Shown: positions 15,245-23,303 of the stretch, one piece after another
Numbering within the stretch: position 1 is the first letter of the stretch
Layout of the letters: each line of letters begins with the position of its first letter
Source: Pseudomonas flexibilis
Lineage (GTDB): Bacteria; Pseudomonadota; Gammaproteobacteria; Pseudomonadales; Pseudomonadaceae
Length of the DNA stretch: 32,524 nucleotides
Direction of reading: 5' to 3'
Assembly: GCF_000802425.1 (NCBI RefSeq)
Contig: NZ_JRUD01000036.1
Coordinates: forward strand, 1-32,524
Position numbers and translations under genes: made by a program
Notes under the pieces: model-generated
What the model was told of the DNA's origin: nothing
The model's input: only the letters and a program-made list of their open reading frames with translations
Database searches by the model: none

Positions 15245-16177
15245 ATGTCCACTTTCCAGCCCGAACACCTGCTCGCAGCCTTGCCACCGCTGGCGGCGGC
15301 CGGCCAGGAGCCCGCGCAGAGCGGCCACTACCGCAGCTTCTACGGGCTCGACGCGGTACGTGCCGGCGTGCGCAGCCGGCTGGGCAGCTTCCGGGCCGGC
15401 CCCTATCGCCTGGCGGCGCAGGTCTGGCTGCCCGAGCGGCCGGTGGCCACACTGCTGATGCTGCATGGCTACTACGACCACATGGGGCTGTACGGCAACC
15501 TGGTGGACTGGGCGCTGAGCCTGAACTTCGCGGTACTGGCCTGCGACCTGCCCGGGCACGGGCTGTCGAGCGGCAAGCGCGCCAGCATCGACGACTTCGG
15601 CGAATACCAGGCGGTGCTGCACGGGCTGTTCGCCGAGGCCGAGGCCCTGCGCCTGCCCCGCCCCTGGCACCTGTGCGGACAGAGCACCGGCGGCGCCATC
15701 CTGCTCGATTACCTGCTGCATGGCCGACCACGCCCCGAGCTGGGCGAGACCATCCTGCTCGCCCCGCTGGTACGGCCGCGCGCTTGGAAACGCTCACAGC
15801 TCAGCTACCACCTGGTGCGGCCCTTCGTGGACGCGATTCCCCGGCGGTTCAGCGTGAACTCCAGCGACGCCGACTTCATCGACTTCGTGCACCACCGCGA
15901 CCCGTTGCAGCCGCGCATCCTGCCCACCGCCTGGGTCGGTGCCCTGGCGCGCTGGATCCCGCGCATCGAGGGCGCCCGGCGCAGCGCGCACAGCCCGCTG
16001 ATCGTGCAGGGTGAGCAGGATGCAACGGTGGAATGGCAGCACAACCTCGACGTGCTGGAGGACAAGTTCAACCAGCCGCGCCGATTGTTATTGCCCGACG
16101 CACGGCATCACCTGGTCAACGAGCGCGAGGCGTTGCGTCAGCAGTATTTCGAGTTCCTGACCCGCCAACTGGGCTGA
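15245..16177 (+). CDS. Alpha/beta hydrolase (S33 / monoglyceride-lipase-like)
   Basis: A 310-residue cytoplasmic serine hydrolase. The oxyanion-hole region LMLHGYYDHMGLYGNLVDW precedes the nucleophile elbow GQSTGG. The acid lies near SPLIVQGEQDATVEW and the histidine in LLLPDARHHLVNE, giving a complete Ser-Asp-His triad in order. The DLPGHGLSSGKRASIDDFGEY segment is typical of the Hydrolase_4/S33 group (lysophospholipase, monoacylglycerol lipase). The exact substrate cannot be read from sequence; an ester of a lipid or small acyl compound is likely. The ATG at 15245 is chosen because upstream in-frame sequence overlaps the likely promoter region of the divergent gene and lacks conservation features. 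Confidence 0.87.
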   Translation: MSTFQPEHLLAALPPLAAAGQEPAQSGHYRSFYGLDAVRAGVRSRLGSFRAGPYRLAAQVWLPERPVATLLMLHGYYDHMGLYGNLVDWALSLNFAVLACDLPGHGLSSGKRASIDDFGEYQAVLHGLFAEAEALRLPRPWHLCGQSTGGAILLDYLLHGRPRPELGETILLAPLVRPRAWKRSQLSYHLVRPFVDAIPRRFSVNSSDADFIDFVHHRDPLQPRILPTAWVGALARWIPRIEGARRSAHSPLIVQGEQDATVEWQHNLDVLEDKFNQPRRLLLPDARHHLVNEREALRQQYFEFLTRQLG

Positions 16178-16184
16178 GCCCGCG

Positions 16185-16913
16185 TCAGTTGCCCACGCGC
16201 AGGCTGGCGCGCAGCGCGGCCAGTGCCGCCCGGTAATAGCGCTGCCCCTCGGCCGACTCGGCGAAGCGGGCGAAGCGTTCCAGCTCAGCGTCGTTCAACG
16301 GCTGGTAGACCCGCGCCAGTCCCTCCACCAGGCGCGGTTCCATCTGTTGCCGCAAGCGGGCGCGCTGACTGTCCAGTACGCCCTGGCTGGCCATGCCCAT
16401 GGGCAGTCCGGGAATCATCTGGCTGAGGCTGTCGGCGGCCACACCGGCCAGGGCCAGGCTGACCTCCACGCCCGCCTCGCTCGCCGGCAGCGCATCCGCC
16501 AGGCGCCGCAGGGAGGCACGACGCGGCTCGCTCAGCGGCAGCGCTTGCGGTGCCCGGTTCAGGCTGGCCGGACTGCTGGCCTGAACTTCGGCGGCCACCA
16601 CCTTGCGTCCCAGGGGTGACTCGAAGAAGTCCAGCGCCGGAGCGGGGTCGGTCAGTCGCGTGCGCAGCGTCTCCAGCGCCCGCTCGTCCATTCCCTGGGG
16701 CTGAAAACGCTGGTTGCTGTTGGCCACCAGCGTCTGAAAGACACCGGCCGGCAACGTGTCGCGATAGCGCTGCTGGGCCTGGCGCAGCGCGGCATGGAAA
16801 TGCTCGCGCTGCTGCGGCCACCCGGCGGCCTGGAACAGTCGCACGTGCGGCTCCGCCTCGGCCACGACCGGCAGGCTGAGGAGGGCAAGAAGCAGGCAGA
16901 TGAACGCGGGCAT
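16185..16913 (-). CDS. Exported DUF2059-domain protein
   Basis: A 242-residue protein with a cleavable signal peptide (MPAFICLLLALLSLPVVAEA). DUF2059-type motifs occur twice. A first copy ends ALDFFESPLGRKVVAAE and the second ends LNDAELERFARFAESAEGQRYYRA, both of the form tyrosine/phenylalanine-rich helix followed by SPxGxK or SAEGQ. Location is periplasmic by the signal peptide. The biochemical role of DUF2059 proteins is unknown to me. TGGAG before ATG 16913 supports the start; the long in-frame extension upstream is rejected because it overlaps the promoter side of the divergent oxygenase gene. Its stop is 7 bp from the convergent hydrolase stop. Confidence 0.85.
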   Translation of the reverse strand: MPAFICLLLALLSLPVVAEAEPHVRLFQAAGWPQQREHFHAALRQAQQRYRDTLPAGVFQTLVANSNQRFQPQGMDERALETLRTRLTDPAPALDFFESPLGRKVVAAEVQASSPASLNRAPQALPLSEPRRASLRRLADALPASEAGVEVSLALAGVAADSLSQMIPGLPMGMASQGVLDSQRARLRQQMEPRLVEGLARVYQPLNDAELERFARFAESAEGQRYYRAALAALRASLRVGN

Positions 16914-17049
16914 GAAAACTCCAGGCAGACGCGCGAAAGCGCGCATTTTCAGAAGGAAAATCACGGCTGTCGAGCGCCGCAAAAAGTACTTTTCAGCGCC
17001 CCCCCGCGCAGGCATAGAATGCGCGCCTCTGACACCCCTGGGGACTCCC

Positions 17050-17637
17050 GTGCTGGCGAATATCATCGATGATCTGGTCGCGCGTGGCTGGTCAGTGCAG
17101 CCCCACTTCCTTGCGAACTCTCTGACCCTCCAACTGGCCACAGAGTGCCGCGCCCGCCATGCGGCCGGCGAACTGCTGCCCGCCGCAATCGGTCGCGGCG
17201 ACGGCAAGCTGATCAACGAGTCCATCCGCAGCGACTCGATCCTCTGGCTGGAGCCGGGTCAGTCGGCGGCCTGCGACGAATACCTGGCAGCCATCGATGC
17301 GTTACGCCTGACCCTGAATCGCGAGCTGTTCCTCGGTCTGGAGGATCTGGAAAGTCATTTCGCCGTCTATGCGCCGGGCGGCTTCTATCAGCGCCACCTG
17401 GACCGCTTCCGCGATGACGACCGGCGCACCGTGACGGTGGTGGTCTACCTGAACGACCCCGACTGGTGCGAGGCCGACGGCGGGCAGCTGCGCATGTACC
17501 TGCCCGAGGGCGAGCGCGACATCCTGCCGGAGGGCGGCACGCTGGTCTGCTTCATGTCCGACCGGATTCCGCACGAGGTCCTGCCCGCCCGCCGCCAGCG
17601 CCTGGCGCTGACCGGCTGGATTCGCCGGCGGATCTGA
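17050..17637 (+). CDS. 2-oxoglutarate/Fe(II)-dependent oxygenase
   Basis: A 195-residue non-haem iron dioxygenase of the prolyl-4-hydroxylase-like (P4Hc) superfamily. The iron triad is visible as HLD in GGFYQRHLDRF and the distal histidine in DRIPHEVLPA; the arginine in RLALTGWIRRR would bind the 2-oxoglutarate carboxylate. The core strand TVTVVVYLNDPDW and DGGQLRMYLPEG are typical of the fold. The target, a protein or small molecule, is unknown. A GTG at 17050 with GGGGA in front is chosen. A TAGAAT box at 17015-17020 may be its -10 element, although the -35 is poor. The DUF523 gene starts 5 bp after the stop, so the two are probably translated from one message. Confidence 0.87.
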   Translation: MLANIIDDLVARGWSVQPHFLANSLTLQLATECRARHAAGELLPAAIGRGDGKLINESIRSDSILWLEPGQSAACDEYLAAIDALRLTLNRELFLGLEDLESHFAVYAPGGFYQRHLDRFRDDDRRTVTVVVYLNDPDWCEADGGQLRMYLPEGERDILPEGGTLVCFMSDRIPHEVLPARRQRLALTGWIRRRI

Positions 17638-17642
17638 ACGCC

Positions 17643-18134
17643 ATGGAACGCATCCTGGTCAGCGCCTGCCTGCTCGGTCAGCCCGTGCGCTACGACGGCG
17701 GCAGCCATGGCCCGTTCGAGCGCCTGCGCCAGTGGCAGGCGGAAGGCCGGCTGGTCTCGTTGTGCCCGGAAACGGCCGGCGGCCTGCCCACGCCCCGCCC
17801 GCCGGCGGAAATCCCCGGCGGCGCCGGTCGCCAGGTGCTGGCTGGCCGTGCACCGGTCATCACCGTGCATGGGCTGGACGTCAGCGATGCCTTTCGCGCT
17901 GGCGCCGAGGCCGCGCTGCGCCTGGTGCGCGAGCAACACATCCGCCTGGCCATCCTCAAGGCGCGCAGCCCGTCCTGCGGCAACCGGCAGAACTACGACG
18001 GCAGCTTCAGCGGCACGCTGATCGACGGCGAAGGCGTGACTGCCGCCGCGCTGCGCCAGGCCGGCGTGCAGGTGTTCAACGAGAACGAGCTGGACGCCGC
18101 CGCCGAGGCGCTGCGCGATCTGGAGCAGACGTAG
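17643..18134 (+). CDS. DUF523 domain protein
   Basis: A 163-residue cytoplasmic protein with the DUF523 signature at the start (ILVSACLLGQPVRYDGG) and the later conserved cysteine motif ILKARSPSCGNRQNYDGSFSGTLIDGEGVTA. The fixed cysteines (SACLLG, SLCPE, SPSCG) could bind metal or an iron-sulfur cluster, but the activity of a stand-alone DUF523 protein is not established. The start ATG follows the oxygenase stop by 5 bases, and there is no strong ribosome site of its own, which points to translational coupling. The gene is followed by a REP pair and a strong terminator shared with serA. Confidence 0.88.
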   Translation: MERILVSACLLGQPVRYDGGSHGPFERLRQWQAEGRLVSLCPETAGGLPTPRPPAEIPGGAGRQVLAGRAPVITVHGLDVSDAFRAGAEAALRLVREQHIRLAILKARSPSCGNRQNYDGSFSGTLIDGEGVTAAALRQAGVQVFNENELDAAAEALRDLEQT

Positions 18135-18145
18135 GGACCACCGCC

Positions 18146-18219
18146 CTGTGGGAGCGAATTCATTCGCGAGCTTTTCGTGCAGGCCACACCGAAGCTCGCG
18201 GACAAGTCCGCTCCTACAA
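18146..18219. repeat. Pair of inverted REP units (REPIN-like)
   Basis: Two REP-like units face each other. The left begins TGTGGGAGCGAATTC (18147 onward) and continues ATTCGCGAGC; the right reads GCTCGCGGACAAGTCCGC followed by TCCTAC. GGGAGCG on the left pairs with CGCTCCT on the right, and each unit is internally palindromic. This layout is that of REPINs, non-autonomous elements moved by RAYT transposases in Pseudomonas. No RAYT gene is in the window. Confidence 0.6.
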
Positions 18220-18240
18220 AAAGAGGGAAAGACCGCAACG

Positions 18241-18268
18241 AAAAAGGGAGGCCGAAGCCTCCCTTTTT
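18241..18268. terminator. Bidirectional rho-independent terminator
   Basis: A perfect 12-bp stem, AAAAAGGGAGGC and GCCTCCCTTTTT, closes a CGAA loop. The flanking A-run and T-run give a U-tract on either strand. It lies between the converging DUF523 (+) and serA (-) genes and should stop both. Confidence 0.88.
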
Positions 18269-18287
18269 CACCTCCCGAAGCCGGCGC

Positions 18288-19517
18288 TTAGAACAGCACG
18301 CGGGCGCGGATGGTGCCTTCCACCTCGTGCAGCTTCTGCAGGGCCAGGTCGGAGTAGGCGGCGTCGACATCGATCACCACGTAGCCCACCGACTCGTTGG
18401 TCTGCAGGAACTGGCCGGAGATGTTGATGCCGTTTTCCGCGAACACGCGGTTGATGGCGCTCATCACACCCGGGATGTTCTTGTGGATGTGCAGCAGGCG
18501 GTGCTTGCCCGGGTGCGACGGCAGGGCCACTTCCGGGAAGTTCACCGAGGACACCGAGGTGCCGTTGTCGCTGTACTTGACCAGCTTCTCGGCCACTTCC
18601 AGGCCGATGTTGGCCTGCGCTTCGGCGGTGGAGCCGCCGATGTGCGGGGTCAGGATCACGCGATCCAGGCCACGCAGCGGGCTCATGAACTCTTCGTTGT
18701 TGGAACGCGGCTCGACCGGGAACACGTCGATGGCGGCGCCGATCAGGTGCTCGTCCTTGATGGCCTGGGCCAGCGGCTCGATTTCCACCACGGTGCCGCG
18801 CGAGGCGTTAAGCAGGATGGCGCCCTTCTTCATGGCGCGGATTTCCTTCTCGCCGATCATCCACTGGGTGGACGGCAGCTCGGGAACGTGCAGGGAGACG
18901 ATGTCGGCCAGGCCCAGCAGCTCGTGCAGGCTGCCGACCTGCTGCGCGTTGCCCAGCGGCAGCTTGGTGACCACGTCATAGAAGTAGACCTGCATGCCCA
19001 GCGCTTCGGCCAGCACCGAGAGCTGGGTGCCGATCGAGCCGTAGCCGACGATACCCAGCTTCTTGCCGCGGATTTCGAAGGAATTGGCCGCCGACTTGAT
19101 CCAGCCGCCGCGATGGCACACAGCGTTCTTCTCGGGGATGCCACGCAGCAGCAGGATGGCTTCGGCCAGCACCAGCTCGGCGACGGAACGGGTGTTGGAA
19201 TAGGGCGCGTTGAACACCGCGATGCCACGCTCGCGGGCGGCGTTCAGGTCGACCTGGTTGGTACCGATGCAGAAGCAACCGACCGCGACCAGCTTCTTCG
19301 CGCAGTCGAAGATTTCCTCGGTCAGGTGGGTGCGCGAGCGGATGCCGATGAAGTGTGCATCGGCGATCTTTTCCTTGAGCTCCGCCTCCGGCAGCGAACC
19401 GGTGTGGTACTCGATATTGGTGTACCCGGCGGCCTTCAGGGTGTCCACGGCGTTCTGGTGGACACCTTCCAGAAGAAGGAACTTGATCTTGCTCTTGTCG
19501 AGGCTGGTCTTGCTCAT
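18288..19517 (-). CDS. serA: D-3-phosphoglycerate dehydrogenase
   Basis: A 409-residue NAD-dependent enzyme that oxidises 3-phosphoglycerate to 3-phosphohydroxypyruvate, the first step of serine synthesis. The Rossmann motif GYGSIG is at residues 158-163. Catalytic-region motifs include NASRGTVVEI and LTPHIGGSTAEAQ with the active-site histidine. A C-terminal ACT domain (about 337-409, LLHIHKNIPGVMSAINRVFAENGINI) is where serine acts as feedback inhibitor in this family. Length equals the E. coli type (about 410 residues). SerA can also reduce 2-oxoglutarate to D-2-hydroxyglutarate, regenerating NAD; the divergent neighbour encodes the dehydrogenase expected to remove that product. ATG 19517 is the only sensible start. 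Confidence 0.97.
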   Translation of the reverse strand: MSKTSLDKSKIKFLLLEGVHQNAVDTLKAAGYTNIEYHTGSLPEAELKEKIADAHFIGIRSRTHLTEEIFDCAKKLVAVGCFCIGTNQVDLNAARERGIAVFNAPYSNTRSVAELVLAEAILLLRGIPEKNAVCHRGGWIKSAANSFEIRGKKLGIVGYGSIGTQLSVLAEALGMQVYFYDVVTKLPLGNAQQVGSLHELLGLADIVSLHVPELPSTQWMIGEKEIRAMKKGAILLNASRGTVVEIEPLAQAIKDEHLIGAAIDVFPVEPRSNNEEFMSPLRGLDRVILTPHIGGSTAEAQANIGLEVAEKLVKYSDNGTSVSSVNFPEVALPSHPGKHRLLHIHKNIPGVMSAINRVFAENGINISGQFLQTNESVGYVVIDVDAAYSDLALQKLHEVEGTIRARVLF

Positions 19518-19718
19518 CTGCGTACCTGTGATCCCGTATGAAATAGGCAGGGGGATGGTCAGCGGGAGTGGCTGGCCGGGCCGGCGCGCGGCCGACCCCG
19601 AAATCGGCCGGAGCGCGCGATTAACGGGGGGCGTATGCTAGCATGATCTCCTTTTTCCATGCTCGGTCGCGTCCTGAAGTGTCCTCAGGGTGACCATGAA
19701 CGTTTCGAGAGTTCCGCC

Positions 19719-21110
19719 ATGCTGCACGCCGCCCTGATCGAAGAACTGAAGGCCCTGGTCGAACCGGGCAAGGTCCTCACCGATGCCGCTTCGCTGGAAG
19801 CCTACGGCAAGGACTGGACCAAGCATTTCGCACCCGCGCCCAGCGCCATCGTGTTCCCCAAGAGCATCGAGCAGGTGCAGGCCATCGTGCGCTGGGCCAA
19901 CCAGCACAAGGTTGCCCTGGTGCCGTCCGGCGGGCGTACCGGCCTGTCCGCCGCGGCGGTGGCCGCCCACGGTGAAGTGGTCGTGTCCTTCGACTACATG
20001 AACCAGATCCTCGAGATCAACGAATTCGACCGCACCGCCCGTTGCCAGGCCGGCGTGGTCACCAAACAGCTGCAGCTGGCCGCCGAAGAGAAAGGCCTGT
20101 ACTACCCGGTGGACTTCGCCTCCTCCGGCTCCAGCCAGATCGGCGGCAACATCGGCACCAACGCCGGCGGCATCAAGGTGATCCGCTACGGCATGACCCG
20201 CAACTGGGTGGCCGGCATGAAAGTGGTCACCGGCGCCGGCGACATCCTCGAGCTGAACCGTGACCTGATCAAGAACGCCACCGGTTACGACCTGCGCCAG
20301 CTGTTCATCGGCGCAGAGGGCACCCTGGGCTTCGTGGTGGAAGCCACCATGCGCCTGGAGCGCGCGCCGAAGAACCTCACCGCGATGGTGCTGGGCACCC
20401 CGGACTTCGACGCCATCATGCCGGTGCTGCACGCCTTCCAGAGCAAGCTGGACCTGACCGCCTTCGAATTCTTCTCCGACAAGGCGCTGGCCAAGGTGCT
20501 GGCGCGCGGCGACGTGCCGGCACCGTTCGACACCCCGTGCCCGTTCTACGCGCTGCTGGAGTTCGAGGCCAGCACCGAGGAGGTAGCCAATGACGCGCTG
20601 GCGATCTTCGAGCATTGCGTGGAGCAGGGCTGGGTGCTGGACGGCGTGATGAGCCAGTCCGAGCAGCAGTTGCAGAACCTGTGGAAGCTGCGCGAGTACA
20701 TCTCCGAGACCATCTCGCACTGGACGCCGTACAAGAACGACATCTCGGTCACCGTCTCCAGGGTGCCGGCGTTCCTCAAGGACATCGACGCCATCGTCGA
20801 GGCCAACTACCCGGACTTCGAAGTCGTCTGGTTCGGCCACATCGGCGACGGCAACCTGCACCTGAACATCCTCAAGCCGGACAACATGGGCAAGGACGAA
20901 TTCTTCGCCAAGTGCGCCACGGTGAACACCTGGGTGTTCGAGACCGTCGCCAAATACAACGGCTCGATCTCCGCCGAGCACGGCGTGGGCATGACCAAGC
21001 GCGACTACCTGGGCTACAGCCGCTCCGAGGCCGAGATCGCCTGCATGAAGGCGGTGAAGGCGGTCTTCGACCCGAACGGCATCATGAATCCCGGCAAGAT
21101 CTTTGCCTGA
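19719..21110 (+). CDS. FAD-linked D-2-hydroxyglutarate dehydrogenase
   Basis: A 463-residue flavoprotein of the GlcD/D-lactate dehydrogenase family. The FAD-binding PCMH domain shows VPSGGRTGLSAAAVA and SSGSSQIGGNIGTNAGGIKVIRYG. The C-terminal FAD-oxidase domain shows VWFGHIGDGNLHLNIL and SAEHGVGMTKRDYL, with metal-binding histidines. In pseudomonads the member placed back-to-back with serA is known to oxidise D-2-hydroxyglutarate to 2-oxoglutarate, passing electrons to electron-transfer flavoprotein. I assign it by that context; glycolate or D-lactate oxidase are the alternatives on sequence alone. ATG 19719 (MLHAALIEEL) is chosen over an upstream start at 19659 because family members begin there and GAGAG precedes it. 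The 201-bp gap to serA holds an ATGCTAGCAT palindrome near 19635-19644 but no certain promoter. Confidence 0.88.
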   Translation: MLHAALIEELKALVEPGKVLTDAASLEAYGKDWTKHFAPAPSAIVFPKSIEQVQAIVRWANQHKVALVPSGGRTGLSAAAVAAHGEVVVSFDYMNQILEINEFDRTARCQAGVVTKQLQLAAEEKGLYYPVDFASSGSSQIGGNIGTNAGGIKVIRYGMTRNWVAGMKVVTGAGDILELNRDLIKNATGYDLRQLFIGAEGTLGFVVEATMRLERAPKNLTAMVLGTPDFDAIMPVLHAFQSKLDLTAFEFFSDKALAKVLARGDVPAPFDTPCPFYALLEFEASTEEVANDALAIFEHCVEQGWVLDGVMSQSEQQLQNLWKLREYISETISHWTPYKNDISVTVSRVPAFLKDIDAIVEANYPDFEVVWFGHIGDGNLHLNILKPDNMGKDEFFAKCATVNTWVFETVAKYNGSISAEHGVGMTKRDYLGYSRSEAEIACMKAVKAVFDPNGIMNPGKIFA

Positions 21111-21143
21111 CCAGAACAAGAGACACCCGCTCAGGAGAGCCCC

Positions 21144-21809
21144 ATGAGCTACCAGCATCAGTATGTCGACGGTACCCGCATCCACTACCCGCTGGGCAAG
21201 GTGGTGTGCGTGGGCCGCAACTATGCCGAACACGCCGCCGAGCTGAACAACCCGGTGCCCAGCGAACCGCTGCTGTTCATCAAGCCGGGCAGCTGCGCCG
21301 TGCCGCTGGAAGGCGGCTTCAAGATCCCACGCAACCGTGGCGCCGTGCACTACGAGGCGGAAATCGCCGTGCTGATCGGCAAGCCGCTGTCGCCCAACCC
21401 CGGTGACGAGGAAGTGCTGGACGCCATCTCCGGCTTTGCCCCGGCGCTGGATCTGACCCTGCGCGACGTGCAGAGCAAGCTCAAGGAGAAGGGCCTGCCC
21501 TGGGAGATCGCCAAATCGTTCGACGGCGCCTGTGTCCTGGCGCCGTTCGTGGCGGCCGACGCGGTGGCCGATCTGACCGACCTGCGCATTCGCCTGAGCC
21601 TCAACGGCGAAGTGCGCCAGGACGGCAACAGCGCCGAGATGCTCAATCCCATCCTGCCGCTGATCCGCCATATGGCCGGTCACTTCAGCCTGTTGCCGGG
21701 CGACGTGATCCTCACCGGCACGCCGGTGGGAGTGGGCCCCCTGCAGGTGGGCGACGAGATGGTTCTGGAGCTGCCGGGACTGTCGCGGTTCACCAGCCGG
21801 GTACTCTGA
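21144..21809 (+). CDS. Fumarylacetoacetate hydrolase family protein
   Basis: A 221-residue cytoplasmic metal-dependent hydrolase or decarboxylase of the FAH family (YcgM/FAHD1-like). The signature reads KVVCVGRNYAEHAAEL at the N-terminus, then PLLFIKPGSCAV, VHYEAEIAVLIGK (with the metal-binding glutamates) and FAPALDLTLRDVQ. LLPGDVILTGTPVGVGPLQVGD ends the core. Related enzymes act on acylpyruvates or oxaloacetate. The specific substrate cannot be set. A GGAGAG sequence lies before the ATG, 33 bp after the preceding dehydrogenase stop, so the two are likely co-transcribed. Confidence 0.88.
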   Translation: MSYQHQYVDGTRIHYPLGKVVCVGRNYAEHAAELNNPVPSEPLLFIKPGSCAVPLEGGFKIPRNRGAVHYEAEIAVLIGKPLSPNPGDEEVLDAISGFAPALDLTLRDVQSKLKEKGLPWEIAKSFDGACVLAPFVAADAVADLTDLRIRLSLNGEVRQDGNSAEMLNPILPLIRHMAGHFSLLPGDVILTGTPVGVGPLQVGDEMVLELPGLSRFTSRVL

Positions 21810-21814
21810 AGCCC

Positions 21815-22030
21815 GTGTGCCAGACTGAGTCGCGTGCCGACTTCCACCAGGCCCACCAGGACCGTGCCGAGGCCGACGCCCTGCGCCTGTTCGCGCAACG
21901 CGAGGTGCTCGGTGCGCGCTGGTTGACCTGGGTGGCGAGCGAGCTCTACCGGCTGAGCCCGCCACCCTACGCCAACATGGTGCGCCGCGCGCTGGCTCGG
22001 CTGACCGGCGGTGATGACGAGCACGCCTGA
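21815..22030 (+). CDS. Small conserved hypothetical protein
   Basis: A 71-residue basic/acidic mixed protein starting at GTG, 5 bp after the FAH-family stop. The sequence DFHQAHQDRAEADALRLFAQREVLGARWLTWVASELYRLSPPPYANMVRRALARL is predicted as two amphipathic helices. No signal or membrane segment is present. I do not recognise a named domain. Third-position GC is high, as in real genes here, and the tight spacing suggests translational coupling. Function unknown. Confidence 0.7.
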   Translation: MCQTESRADFHQAHQDRAEADALRLFAQREVLGARWLTWVASELYRLSPPPYANMVRRALARLTGGDDEHA

Positions 22031-22067
22031 TGCAGGTCTGTGCTCAGGACACTTTCAGGAGAGCTCC

Positions 22068-22355
22068 ATGCAATCACGCCTTTTGCTGACCGCAACGCTG
22101 CTGGCCCTGCTGGCCGGGTGTGCATCCCAGCCGGCCGAGCGCCCTGGCGCACAGGCCTGTAACGCCACCCGCCTGGCGCACCTGGTTGGCAGGATGCCGG
22201 ACGAGGCCACACTGGAGAAAGCCCGCCAGCAGGCCAACGCCGAACGGGTGCGGGTGGTGGCGCCAGGCATGGTGGTTACCCTGGAGTACGATGCCCAGCG
22301 CCTGACGCTGTACACCGATGAACAAGGCAGGATCAAGCTGATCTCCTGCGGCTGA
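22068..22355 (+). CDS. I78-family peptidase inhibitor lipoprotein
   Basis: A 95-residue lipoprotein. The signal peptide MQSRLLLTATLLALLAGC ends in the lipobox LAGC, so the mature protein is lipid-anchored at Cys18. The remainder (CNATRLAHLVGRMPDEATLEKARQ and VRVVAPGMVVTLEYDAQRLTLYTDEQGRIKLISCG) is the Inhibitor_I78 fold, small serine-protease inhibitors related to potato inhibitor I. Two cysteines at the ends of the mature domain may pair. GGAGAG before ATG 22068 supports this start over 22011. Target protease unknown. Confidence 0.86.
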   Translation: MQSRLLLTATLLALLAGCASQPAERPGAQACNATRLAHLVGRMPDEATLEKARQQANAERVRVVAPGMVVTLEYDAQRLTLYTDEQGRIKLISCG

Positions 22356-22402
22356 ATCCCTTTTCTACGGCCGCCTACGACAGCGCGGCCTGCGGAACCT
22401 CC

Positions 22403-23287
22403 ATGTCTTCCACCGATCTGAGGCGCGGCTACCTGCTGGGCCTGGCCGCCTATGTCATCTGGGGCCTGTTCCCGCTCTACTTCAAGCTGCTCGAAGCCAT
22501 TCCGGCCAGCGAGATCATCGTGCACCGGGTGCTCTGGTCAGCGTTGTTCGGTGCCGCCCTGCTGATGGTGTGGAAGCACCCCGGCTGGTGGGCCGAGCTG
22601 CGCGCCCATCCGCAACGCCTGGCGGTGCTGGCCCTGTGCGGCCTGCTGATTGCCGCCAACTGGCTGATCTACGTCTGGGCGGTGATTAACGCGCGCATGC
22701 TCGAAGCCAGCCTGGGCTACTACATCAATCCCCTGGTCAACGTGCTGCTCGCCCTGGTCGTGCTGCGCGAACGGCTACGCCGTCTGCAATGGCTGGCGGT
22801 CGGGCTGGCCGCGCTGGGTGTGCTCCAGCAGATCTGGCTGCTCGGCAGCGTGCCCTGGGTTTCGCTGGCTCTGGCGCTGACCTTCGGGTTCTATGGGCTG
22901 ATCCGCAAGCAGGCTCCCGTGGCGGCGCTGCCCGGCCTGGTGGTGGAGACCTGGCTGCTGTTGCCCGTGGCACTGCTGTGGCTGGCCTGGCATCCGGCGG
23001 CCATGAGTGCTCAAGCGGCATTCTGGAGCAGTAGCCAGCTCTGGCTGCTGGCCGCCGCGGGTCCGATCACGCTGATTCCACTGGTGTGCTTCAACGCAGC
23101 GGCGCGCCACCTACCCTATGCAACGCTGGGCTTCCTCCAGTATCTGGCGCCGACGCTGGTGTTGCTGCAGGCCGTGCTGCTGTTCGGCGAGCCGCTGGAT
23201 TCGGCCCGCTTGCTGTCGTTCATCTGTATCTGGGTCGCGCTGGCGATCTACAGCCTGGACGCCTGGCTGACGCTGCGGCGCCGGTAG
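22403..23287 (+). CDS. rarD: EamA-family transporter RarD
   Basis: A 294-residue inner-membrane protein with about ten hydrophobic segments in two EamA repeats. RarD hallmarks are the opening GYLLGLAAYVIWGLFPLYFKLL, EIIVHRVLWS and the GYYINPLVNVLLALVVLRERL segment. RarD proteins belong to the drug/metabolite transporter superfamily; the name comes from a chloramphenicol-sensitivity link in E. coli, but the natural substrate is not known. The start ATG follows the inhibitor gene by 47 bp. The stop is 16 bp from that of the convergent gcvR-like gene, with no clear terminator between. Confidence 0.9.
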   Translation: MSSTDLRRGYLLGLAAYVIWGLFPLYFKLLEAIPASEIIVHRVLWSALFGAALLMVWKHPGWWAELRAHPQRLAVLALCGLLIAANWLIYVWAVINARMLEASLGYYINPLVNVLLALVVLRERLRRLQWLAVGLAALGVLQQIWLLGSVPWVSLALALTFGFYGLIRKQAPVAALPGLVVETWLLLPVALLWLAWHPAAMSAQAAFWSSSQLWLLAAAGPITLIPLVCFNAAARHLPYATLGFLQYLAPTLVLLQAVLLFGEPLDSARLLSFICIWVALAIYSLDAWLTLRRR

Positions 23288-23303
23288 TCGATGGCCGCTC
23301 CGG

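Noticed and set aside
19635-19644. ATGCTAGCAT palindrome as a divergent promoter/operator for serA and the dehydrogenase
   Set aside because: No -35 element at a workable distance on either strand; a 10-bp palindrome alone is weak evidence.
19638-21965. A 775-codon minus-strand frame opposite the flavoprotein and hydrolase
   Set aside because: Composition is His/Val/Gly-rich shadow sequence; the plus-strand genes carry clear family motifs.
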